DNA of 64,000 nucleotides from JABWBD01 sp040768665 (GTDB lineage Bacteria > Planctomycetota > Planctomycetia > Pirellulales > Thermoguttaceae): NCBI GenBank assembly GCA_040768665.1, contig JAXGMN010000063.1, positions 1 to 64,000 on the forward strand, read 5' to 3'. Shown here piece by piece: positions 57,443 through 64,000 of the stretch. Under the pieces are notes generated by a model that ran no database searches, had not been told where the DNA came from, and saw only the letters and a program-made list of their open reading frames with translations. Every line of letters starts with the position of its first letter. The stretch's first letter is position 1. Position numbers and translations under genes: made by a program.

Positions 57443-58825
57443 CTACGGCAGGATCAGATGGATATCGGTCAATTCGCAGAAGTGAATCAAATCCCCGTAG
57501 AGGTTCTCGCCGTAGCCCAGGCAGGCATACTCGTTCGTCCAGTTCAACAGCATCTCATCAATGTCGCAATGGGCGGTGACGAAGCCGTGCGGCCAGAACG
57601 GGATGCCGCATTCCAGTTGCCGCTTCTCCAACTGATCGGCGGGCGGCTCAAAGACCGTGCAGCGGGTGAGCACCATGGTGAACTGGCCGTTCACACGACC
57701 GAGCCGGGCGAGCACCCCTTCACCGAGCTTGCAGACGAGTTTGACCGACAACCCGCCGGCCTCGCCCTCGGTCGGGATGCCGTGTTCGGCGAATCCCGCC
57801 GGCCCGAGCTTGCAGGCGAGCGACGGAGGGCAGGCCCCGTCGCCGATGATCTTGATCTCGTTGGTTCGCTTGTCGATGTGCTGAAGGTCGCCGTAGTAAA
57901 CCGGTCCCTTGCTCAGTTTTGTCAACAAGAGCACCGTCAGGGCCGTGTTGAAGTCGCCCAGCGTCGACGTACCGACGCCATCCTCGAGCATCATGCTCTG
58001 GGCGAAGCAAGTGGCGCTGTAATCGTCGCCAAGCCCGGGGAAGGACTGGACCGTGTAGAAGTCCCAGCGGTTCTTTTCGACGAGCTTCTTGATCGCGAGG
58101 TAGAGCCGCATCGACCGCTCGTTGACCACGTTCAACTCGGGCAGCGCGCCGAAGAGCTTTTCGATCCGCGGGTGCAACGCGGCGAGTTCCTCCGTGCTGA
58201 TTTCCTGAGCGGTGCGGATCAACTCGGTGGTATCCCGCGAGTCGATATCGATACCGAACTGCCGCATCCACTGGCTCGGATCGGCAACGCCGCAGGTCTG
58301 GCCCATGCCGCGGCCGCCAAAGGTGCCGATCGTGGACATGTTGAGCCAGTTCTTCATATGGCAGGCGCGGCAGAAACTGGCGATTTCGGCGATTTCATCG
58401 GCATCGTCGGCCGGGCCGTAGACGAACTTGTGGTCGATCCCCACTTCAAACAGCGCCCCGTGCAGCACGAGCCCGCCGACCGGCCGCCATCCCTGAGAGC
58501 CGGGGTGGGTCCAGATCAACACGCCCTTGCCGGACATGGCGAAGTCGCGAATGGCGGCGATCATGTGTGCCGACCAGACCCACGTGCCCGAGAAGAGGAC
58601 CACGCAGTCGACCTTGTCATCGTTCTTCATCTTCTTCAAGGCGGCGCGGGCCTCGTCCTTGGTGGCCACGATCACGTCGTGCTCCACCAGGTCGACGCCC
58701 TGATCGGCCAGGGCCTTTTTGGAACGGGCGATCAGTTGGTCGTCGATGAAGGGCTGGCCCATCGGATCCTGAAGCCCATCCTTGTGAACGCCGTAAACGA
58801 CAAAGCCGGCAGTGGGGCGGATCAT
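57443..58825 (-). CDS. L-fucose/L-arabinose isomerase-family protein
   Basis: 460 residues; GGAGA upstream. Family features: VDCVVLFSGTWVWSAHMIAA, NMSTIGTFGGRGMGQTCGVA, DFYTVQSFPGLGDDYSATCF (metal-site acidic residues) and LEDGVGTSTLGDFNTALTVL. Shorter than classical FucI (about 590 residues), consistent with the shorter isomerase-like subfamily. Expected to interconvert an aldose and ketose in the cytoplasm, feeding the adjacent FGGY kinase. Confidence 0.87.
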   Translation of the reverse strand: MIRPTAGFVVYGVHKDGLQDPMGQPFIDDQLIARSKKALADQGVDLVEHDVIVATKDEARAALKKMKNDDKVDCVVLFSGTWVWSAHMIAAIRDFAMSGKGVLIWTHPGSQGWRPVGGLVLHGALFEVGIDHKFVYGPADDADEIAEIASFCRACHMKNWLNMSTIGTFGGRGMGQTCGVADPSQWMRQFGIDIDSRDTTELIRTAQEISTEELAALHPRIEKLFGALPELNVVNERSMRLYLAIKKLVEKNRWDFYTVQSFPGLGDDYSATCFAQSMMLEDGVGTSTLGDFNTALTVLLLTKLSKGPVYYGDLQHIDKRTNEIKIIGDGACPPSLACKLGPAGFAEHGIPTEGEAGGLSVKLVCKLGEGVLARLGRVNGQFTMVLTRCTVFEPPADQLEKRQLECGIPFWPHGFVTAHCDIDEMLLNWTNEYACLGYGENLYGDLIHFCELTDIHLILP

Positions 58826-58869
58826 TGCGCTGTCTCCAGAGTTTCAGGCAGGTGTTGGTTCGTTGACGG

Positions 58870-60378
58870 TTATGCTCGTCGTCTCTGCGAAAACTCGCGA
58901 ATCGTCGGATAGAGTTCCTTATACGAGGCGAAGCGGTCGCTGTAAACCGACGCGCGGCGCGCGTCGGGGTCGACCACGCTTGTCGGTTTCACCCAGGTTT
59001 CCACCAGTTGCTTCGGCGAGACGCCCTGGTCCTCCGCGGCCGCAAGCATGGCCACGCCCAGGCAGGCTGCTTCGGTCACCGAGAGGGTCGTGATCGGCCG
59101 GCCGAGCACGTCGGCCTTGAGTTGCGTCAGCCCCGGGTTCTTCGCCCCGCCGCCGATTGCGAGAAATTCGTCGATCCGCAGGCCGGCTGCGTCGAGGATC
59201 TCCACATTCAGCCGCATTTCCATGGCCACTCCCTCGAGCAGTGCCCGCAGGACCTCGGGCCGCGTCGACGACAGCCGCAGCCCGACAATTGCACCGGGCG
59301 TACCGGCGTCGAAGTGGGGTGTTCCGGAGGGAGTGAAGTAGGGCAGTACCAGCAGATCGCTCGGTTCGAGGGGCATCTGCGCCAGCAGAAGATCGTAGGG
59401 GTCGCCACCGGTCCTCGCAGCTTGCTCCACTTCGATCGCCGACCACTGATCGCGGAACCATTTCAAAAGATTGCCGCCGGTCAGGCTGAAGGCAACGGTC
59501 GTGTAGTTGCCGAGGACCGTATAGTCGTAGGTGCACAGGTTGTTGCGAAACAGGGCCTCGTCGAAGATCGGCCGATCGAAGGCAGGGCAAATGCACTCGA
59601 CAGTGCCGGTGGCGTACATCGCCCGACCCGCCGTCACAACGCCTGCCCCCAACGCCCCGCACGGTTGATCGTGGCCGCCGGCGACCACCTTCACTCCCTC
59701 GGGCAGCCCCAGGCTGTCGGCAACCGGCCGCGGGATGACGTCGACCACCTCGCCGGAGGGCAGCGTGCGGGCAAGACGCGACGGATCCAGTTCGACGGCG
59801 GCAAGGATCACGTCGTCCCAAAGATGCTCGCGGATATTGAAGAGCATCGTCCGTCCCGCCAAGGGCCAACTGATCGCCGGCTGCACTCCAAGCCGCGACT
59901 GGATCAATTCCTCAAAGCAGAAAAACTGCTTTGCTGATTTCCAGATTTCGGGCCGGTTTTCCTTGAGCCAGAGGAGCTTGAAGAGCGTGAACATCGGGTG
60001 CGGGGTGTGGCCCGTGATCTGGTAGAGCCGATTGCGGCCGAATCGATCGCTCCAAGGGCCGACGAGATCCGCCGCGCGGGCATCGGAGGAAACCATGCCG
60101 TTGCCGAGGATGTTTCCATCGCCGTCGAGCGGCGTGAATGCCTCACCCTGGCAGGAGATGCCCAGCGCCCGCACGGGATCCTGCGGCCATGCAGTTGCAG
60201 CCTCGCGGATCGCGTCGAGACAGAGCCGGCATACCTGCGCTGAATCGATCTCCGCCCAACCCGACTCGGGGCTCAACAGAGGATACTCCCGGTAGGCCAG
60301 GGCTCGCAGGTTTCCATCCGCATCGAACACGCCGGCCTTGCAGCCAGTGGTACCGACATCCACACCCATCGTGCTCAT
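58870..60378 (-). CDS. FGGY-family carbohydrate kinase
   Basis: 502 residues from ATG 60378 (CGGAG 7 bp upstream); the open frame to 60510 is not needed. N-terminal ATPase loop MSTMGVDVGTTGCKAGVFDA; middle region LGISCQGEAFTPLDGDGNIL; C-terminal half with VVAGGHDQPCGALGAGVVTA, LLVLPYFTPSGTPHFDAGTP and FLAIGGGAKNPGLTQLKADV (phosphate loop). The substrate could be a ketopentose or deoxy-ketohexose, given the isomerase next door. First gene of the operon. Confidence 0.9.
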   Translation of the reverse strand: MSTMGVDVGTTGCKAGVFDADGNLRALAYREYPLLSPESGWAEIDSAQVCRLCLDAIREAATAWPQDPVRALGISCQGEAFTPLDGDGNILGNGMVSSDARAADLVGPWSDRFGRNRLYQITGHTPHPMFTLFKLLWLKENRPEIWKSAKQFFCFEELIQSRLGVQPAISWPLAGRTMLFNIREHLWDDVILAAVELDPSRLARTLPSGEVVDVIPRPVADSLGLPEGVKVVAGGHDQPCGALGAGVVTAGRAMYATGTVECICPAFDRPIFDEALFRNNLCTYDYTVLGNYTTVAFSLTGGNLLKWFRDQWSAIEVEQAARTGGDPYDLLLAQMPLEPSDLLVLPYFTPSGTPHFDAGTPGAIVGLRLSSTRPEVLRALLEGVAMEMRLNVEILDAAGLRIDEFLAIGGGAKNPGLTQLKADVLGRPITTLSVTEAACLGVAMLAAAEDQGVSPKQLVETWVKPTSVVDPDARRASVYSDRFASYKELYPTIREFSQRRRA

Positions 60379-60775
60379 GCTATGCTCCGCAAGTTGAATT
60401 GCGTGGTTGGTTCTGATTGTAACCGTCCCCCCAGTGGGAACAACCCCCGTAGGCCGTCTGCGCGAGATTGGCCGGCGAAGTGCGGCAGATTCCGGGACGC
60501 TCGCGACCATCGAACGAGCGTTTGATCATGTTAAAATCGAAGTGAAGACGCCGCGGGCTTTGCGAGAGACGGCCGCAACGGTTGTGACCGCCAGGTTCGC
60601 GATTTCTCAAATGGGCGAACCTTTGGCAACTACGTTCTTTTGGTAGTGTTACGCTTCCACTTAAGAAGGGCTTCTGTCGCGTGGGCAGACCCACTCGAGT
60701 CGGTGTGTTGAGCGACAGGGCGGCCGATAGGTAAAGGGTATGGTTGGTTTGGTAGCCCAAGAGAGGGGTCCGCCT
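60379..60775. other. Divergent intergenic region with a palindrome
   Basis: Between the FGGY kinase and PAP2 genes. It contains the degenerate repeat at 60581-60631; no convincing promoter pair was found on either strand. Confidence 0.4.
60581..60631. repeat. Degenerate TCGATTTCTCAAAT-type palindrome, copy 3
   Basis: AGGTTCGC (60593-60600) and GCGAACCT (60615-60622) pair around GATTTCTCAAATGG, with outer GTTG/CAAC words also pairing. The centre matches the repeats at 6829 and 34254, but the arms differ. Confidence 0.45.
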
Positions 60776-61486
60776 ATGAGGACGACGCCACGCAGGTTCT
60801 TCGATCTTGTTGTTTGGACGGCACGTCACCAGCTCTGGCTGCTCGTCTCCTTGTTTATGATCGCTCTGGCAGTCTGGACATTCCTGGAGGTTGCCGATGA
60901 TGTGCTTGAAGGGGAAAGCAAGGCTGTCGACGAGGCAATCATCCTCTGGTTCCGCGAGCCGGGAACGACGAAAACACCGGTCGGGCCGCGTTGGGCTGCG
61001 GAGTTCGCTCGCGATATCACTGCGCTGGGCGGGACCGGCGTGCTGGTGTTAGTCACCGCAGGTGTAGCAGGCTACCTGTGGCTCGATCGCCGCTTCGGTG
61101 GGATGTGGCTAGTCGTACTTGCAACCCTTTCCGGTACGGGGCTCACGTACCTGTTGAAGTTCACATTCAGCCGGCCTCGGCCCGATCTGGTTCCCCATCT
61201 GGCGGAGACATTTACGAGTAGCTTTCCCAGCGGCCACTCCATGCTGTCGGCGGTGGTCTATCTGACGCTCGGAGCCCTGCTCTCCCAGTTGGTCGGCTCA
61301 AAACGCCTGAAGTCGTATATCATCACGTGTGCCGTACTTCTGACCGGCATGATCGGATTCAGCCGCGTCTACTTGGGCGTTCACTATCCGACCGACATCG
61401 TCGCAGGCTGGGCGGGCGGAACCGCGTGGGCGATCATGTGTCTGCTCGTTGCCAAGCTCCTGCAGCGGCGTGGTCGGCAGTTCTAG
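60776..61486 (+). CDS. PAP2-family membrane phosphatase
   Basis: 236 residues from ATG 60776 (AGAGGGG upstream). Six hydrophobic segments (LWLLVSLFMIALAVWTFLEV, GVLVLVTAGVAGYLWLDR, WLVVLATLSGTGLTYLL and others). The three PAP2 motifs are intact: KFTFSRPRP, FPSGHSMLSAV, and SRVYLGVHYPTDIVAGW. Acts on lipid phosphates such as undecaprenyl pyrophosphate or phosphatidate; which one cannot be told. Confidence 0.92.
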   Translation: MRTTPRRFFDLVVWTARHQLWLLVSLFMIALAVWTFLEVADDVLEGESKAVDEAIILWFREPGTTKTPVGPRWAAEFARDITALGGTGVLVLVTAGVAGYLWLDRRFGGMWLVVLATLSGTGLTYLLKFTFSRPRPDLVPHLAETFTSSFPSGHSMLSAVVYLTLGALLSQLVGSKRLKSYIITCAVLLTGMIGFSRVYLGVHYPTDIVAGWAGGTAWAIMCLLVAKLLQRRGRQF

Positions 61487-61782
61487 AACCTCCGCGGCTG
61501 TCGCCCCGATTTGATAGGCACGGGAGTGTGGCAAGCGTATTGCGTCGTTTGGGGCAACATGGTTGTAAGATTGTTGTAACAGATCGCTCCACTAGAACAC
61601 TCGGTCTTTCGAGACTGGTGTGCCTGTTCGGTAGCCGCGAACCATCTGACGATCCGACCAAGCATACGTCTTGCGCCGAGCTTCCGGACGGCGAAAGCAA
61701 CACCTGTGCTCACCATTGCGCCCAGGGATCTGCCCAAGCGCGGGACCCGCGGCTAAGGGACCTGGGTACGGTGTGACATCGC

Positions 61783-61829
61783 AGAAAACATGGACCTGTC
61801 CCCCTCTTCCCCGCCCCGTGACCGGTTAC
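61783..61829. repeat. Half copy of the 30718-30839 element
   Basis: Matches the right half of the 122-bp element: GAAAACATGGACCTGTCCCC, then CCGCCCCGTGACCGGTTAC. The left half is absent. A second GTGGTTAC word follows 20 bp later. It sits in a 362-bp gap that otherwise holds nothing recognised. Confidence 0.55.
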
Positions 61830-61848
61830 GCCACCACCCCGCAAGTGG

Positions 61849-62763
61849 TTACAGCCTGGTATCAGCGACGTGCTGGATCCATTGGCGCGTCCACTTGACC
61901 GACTCGAAACCGAGGTCCAGCGTTGTGTTGCCCAAGAAGACGATGCCCTCGATCCGGCCCTCCTTGAGCCAGCGGAGCCCGGTTTCGCACTGGTGCTTCA
62001 TCGCGGCCAGCGGAGTGCCTTGTCTCTTCGAGTAGTGGACGACATAGCAGCCCAGCATCTTCCTGGACTTGGGCGCCACGGTCTCGACTTTCTTCATATT
62101 CGCTTCGAGGTTCATCAGTTGCTCAGGATCGCCCGTCCAGAGCGTCAGCACGTCGATAAGGTCCAGGTAATCGGCGACGGGCAGATCGAGGCGGCTGGTG
62201 TAAAAGGTTGCGAAGACGGCCAGGTCCTCGCGGATCTGTTTTAGTTGCCGCCGGATACCGGCCAGCTTTTCGACGGTCAACTTGGCGCGGCGGCCTTCGG
62301 TCCGGCCGGTGAAGAAATCGTCGAGCATGACGCCCGCGAAATTGGACGTCGTCCTGGCCATTTCGAGGACTTCCGCGGTTTCCTCGGGCGAGTAGAAGCC
62401 GCCAGAGCCGACGACCGACCAAACGACTCGCTTGAGCGGTTCCAGGGCAACGTTGTATTGGGCCAGCGGCGGTTGCAGCCTCCCGTAGGGAGCTTCGCTC
62501 TCACTCGACTGGACCATGAAGATGTTGGGCACACCCAGGTAGAACGCGCCTTCGGCGGGGGTCATGACCGAGCGGCGGCCAATATGCGGGAAATCGCTGT
62601 TGGCAGCGCAGGTAAAGATCCAGAGCCGGTCGCGGACGGTCTCGCCCGTGGCGGGCGGCTGGGCCAAAACTGGATGCGTCAGACTTAATCCGGCCGCTCC
62701 GGCTGTCGTTGCCTTCAAAAAGCCTCGACGGCTGGTCGGGAACACAGTCGGGACGGCAGTCAT
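61849..62763 (-). CDS. Tat-signal protein of unknown function
   Basis: 304 residues from ATG 62763 (AGGA 8 bp upstream). Twin-arginine signal TSRRGFLKATTAGAAGLSLT followed by HPVLA. The rest alternates strands and helices like a TIM barrel (LKRVVWSVVGSGGFYSPEET, NFAGVMLDDFFTGRTEGR, DLAVFATFYTSRLDLPVADY, LDLIDVLTLWTGDPEQLM, EGIVFLGNTTLDLGFESVKW). Acidic residues in MLDDFF and LTLWTGD could be catalytic, as in glycosidase-like barrels. Family not recognised. Confidence 0.7.
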   Translation of the reverse strand: MTAVPTVFPTSRRGFLKATTAGAAGLSLTHPVLAQPPATGETVRDRLWIFTCAANSDFPHIGRRSVMTPAEGAFYLGVPNIFMVQSSESEAPYGRLQPPLAQYNVALEPLKRVVWSVVGSGGFYSPEETAEVLEMARTTSNFAGVMLDDFFTGRTEGRRAKLTVEKLAGIRRQLKQIREDLAVFATFYTSRLDLPVADYLDLIDVLTLWTGDPEQLMNLEANMKKVETVAPKSRKMLGCYVVHYSKRQGTPLAAMKHQCETGLRWLKEGRIEGIVFLGNTTLDLGFESVKWTRQWIQHVADTRL

Positions 62764-62918
62764 CGTACTGTTCCTGCTGCAAGAGACGGCCGGCCGGCTG
62801 ACCCCGGAGCGCAGCGGCCGACGCGGTTGAGCATTGCCCAATGCCGTCTGTTATGGCCCAGAACCCGGTACTATGCAAGTCAGCCGGCCCAGCGAACTGG
62901 CCAGCCGCTGTGGTGATA

Positions 62919-63221
62919 GGAAGATTGAGTTACCACACGCGCTGAGTCTCGCGATTTGCTTGGAAGATACTGGTACGGAACGGCGTGGTCGCCGACTACG
63001 CGGAACTGGCCCGCCTGGGGCGAGTTACGCAATCGAGAATGTCGCAGATCATGAGCTTGCTCCAGTTGGCTCCAGATATTCAGGAGGAGATTCTATTTCT
63101 GCCGGCAGCAGAGAGCTGCCGCGATCCCGGAACGGAGCGGCAACTGCGGGCGGTTGTGGCGGAGGGGGATTGGACGAAACAGAGGGGGATGTGGAGGAGG
63201 GTGGGGCAAGGCCGATCTTAA
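62919..63221 (+). pseudogene. Recombinase-associated HTH protein remnant with frameshift
   Basis: In one frame IELPHALSLAICLED, and one base out of phase LVRNGVVADYAELARLGRVT, then QSRMSQIMSLLQLAPDIQEE, ILFLPAAESCRDPGTERQLR, AEGDWTKQRGMWRRVG. This is the C-terminal helix-turn-helix piece commonly found next to or within serine-recombinase cassettes. The frameshift and lack of any recombinase gene show a dead remnant. Confidence 0.55.
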
Positions 63222-63253
63222 GTCAAACTGGCCCTGCACCACCTCAAAGCCCA

Positions 63254-64000
63254 TCACTCCCACCAAGCAAAGACCTTATCAATGTTGTTGATGTCATCGA
63301 TTTTATTCCCCGTGGCGCTGTCCTGACGCTCGATCCCTTCGAAGCCGTCAAGCCACAGCATCTGGGCCAGGTCATCCAGCACGAGCCCTTCCGGTATTCC
63401 GTAGCTCGCCGGATCGACCGCTGCATCCGTGAGGACCGCCTTGTCTGCCTCACGAGTCCCGAAGGCGTTCACCTCGTGGAACGAGCGGGCGTGGTTGGCA
63501 TAGGAGCCCGCGGAATGCGTGCTTGAGAGCCGCACTTCGGTAGCCGTGGCGGTCAGTTGCGCCGCGTTGGCATTGCCATACATGTTGGCAATGTCCACCC
63601 CGTAGTTCGATTTCGCATGCACCTGGTCGAACAATCGAGCATCAAGCCGGTATCCAGAACCTTCCAACATCGCGACAAACGGCCGCGCTGTGAAGATATC
63701 CGCCCCGGTGCGACCATCCTTCGGATCGGCCAGATCGGAGAAGTAGGCGGTGTCGTATCCTTCCCCGCTGCTATAGGCTTTGACTATCGGGAAATTCAGA
63801 ACCTTGTTGACGTACCCGGGACCACTCATCGTCACTTGCTCCGGATCATCGACCACCGTGTCGTCGTGGTCCGGCCGCTGTGAATCGCTCAGGCTGATCT
63901 CGTCCGCGCTGCCGTTCGCGTTGGTCCGTCGGACTTCCACCGTGCCGAAGCCGTGCGTCGCGACGGTGAGCCCGTAGTCCGGCGCGTCGAGGCTCGCATG
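63254..64000 (-). CDS. C-terminal part of a large surface repeat protein (runs off window)
   Basis: The frame is open to the right edge (at least 248 codons); the first visible residues include LDAPDYGLTVATHGFGTVEV, so the start lies outside. Repeated units have the form DxFxARPxxAxLxGSGY...A..FDxVxAxSxxGxDxAxxYD: DIFTARPFVAMLEGSGYRLD, ARLFDQVHAKSNYGVDIANM, and related earlier and later blocks. Such repeats occur in very large planctomycetal extracellular proteins. The C-terminus (LWLDGFEGIERQ, DDINNIDKVFAWWE) differs from the repeats. Confidence 0.65.
   Translation of the reverse strand, partial: HASLDAPDYGLTVATHGFGTVEVRRTNANGSADEISLSDSQRPDHDDTVVDDPEQVTMSGPGYVNKVLNFPIVKAYSSGEGYDTAYFSDLADPKDGRTGADIFTARPFVAMLEGSGYRLDARLFDQVHAKSNYGVDIANMYGNANAAQLTATATEVRLSSTHSAGSYANHARSFHEVNAFGTREADKAVLTDAAVDPASYGIPEGLVLDDLAQMLWLDGFEGIERQDSATGNKIDDINNIDKVFAWWE

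Noticed and set aside
57347..58912. 521-codon plus-strand ORF opposite the isomerase gene
   Set aside because: Antisense shadow with no motif; the isomerase frame is clearly coding.

Overview
This window looks like a chromosomal segment from a Planctomycetota bacterium, probably Pirellulales-like, but the lineage is an inference. The signs are two DUF1559 proteins with type IV prepilin-like N-termini, each followed by a small carboxypeptidase-regulatory-like lipoprotein; secreted right-handed beta-helix, LamG, DUF1080 and GH5/GH29-like proteins; Tat-exported Gfo/Idh/MocA-type proteins; high GC; and dispersed palindromic repeats. No rRNA, tRNA, CRISPR array, integrase or intact transposase was seen.

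Layout. (1) 1-1.5 kb: the end of a phosphate-uptake locus (pstB, cut by the window edge, then phoU). (2) 1.6-5.7 kb, minus strand: DUF1559 protein, lipoprotein, and a membrane-anchored PD40/TPR protein with a CxxCH motif. (3) 6.1-7.7 kb: a gene-poor stretch of decayed genes, several palindromic repeat families and a consensus sigma70-like promoter that faces no good ORF. (4) 8.0-14.5 kb, minus strand: a compact operon of PfkB sugar kinase, MFS transporter, secreted beta-helix protein and a secreted beta-sandwich-like protein, suggesting uptake and degradation of a polysaccharide. (5) 14.8-27.9 kb: mixed housekeeping and accessory genes (phosphotransferase, DsbD-like reductase, ATP-grasp ligase with a convergent C39-like peptidase, VOC protein, FAD monooxygenase, Gfo/Idh/MocA protein, a DUF1638-hydantoinase fusion, Uma2 nuclease, CcbP-like protein). 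(6) 28.0-34.2 kb: a second DUF1559/lipoprotein pair, then a PhyH dioxygenase with a very large LamG/beta-helix protein whose 5' end is interrupted in frame by a palindromic element.

(7) 35.2-55.0 kb has visibly lower GC in sampled lines (about 50-60%, against 65-77% in sampled flanking lines) and a different gene style: secreted hydrolases, some of them chimeric (MBL-GH5, collapsed alpha/beta hydrolase-DUF1080, cupin-GNAT), a GDPD, FHA and BON proteins, and many small cytoplasmic proteins including two paralogues of one uncharacterised domain. I read it as an acquired or recombined block. (8) 55.0-60.4 kb returns to high GC with a minus-strand sugar operon: FGGY kinase, fucose/arabinose isomerase-like protein, DUF4432 epimerase-like protein and amidohydrolase. 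(9) 60.8-64 kb: PAP2 phosphatase, Tat-signal protein, a frameshifted recombinase-associated HTH remnant and the C-terminus of a surface repeat protein that runs off the window.

The most unusual signals are the 122-bp palindromic insertion at 30718-30839, which has a 7-bp direct repeat and keeps the reading frame, and a promoter-hairpin-palindrome unit found twice (about 6.8-7.1 kb and 34.25-34.66 kb) that may be an undescribed dispersed non-coding RNA. All family calls come from reading motifs by eye; no database search was run.
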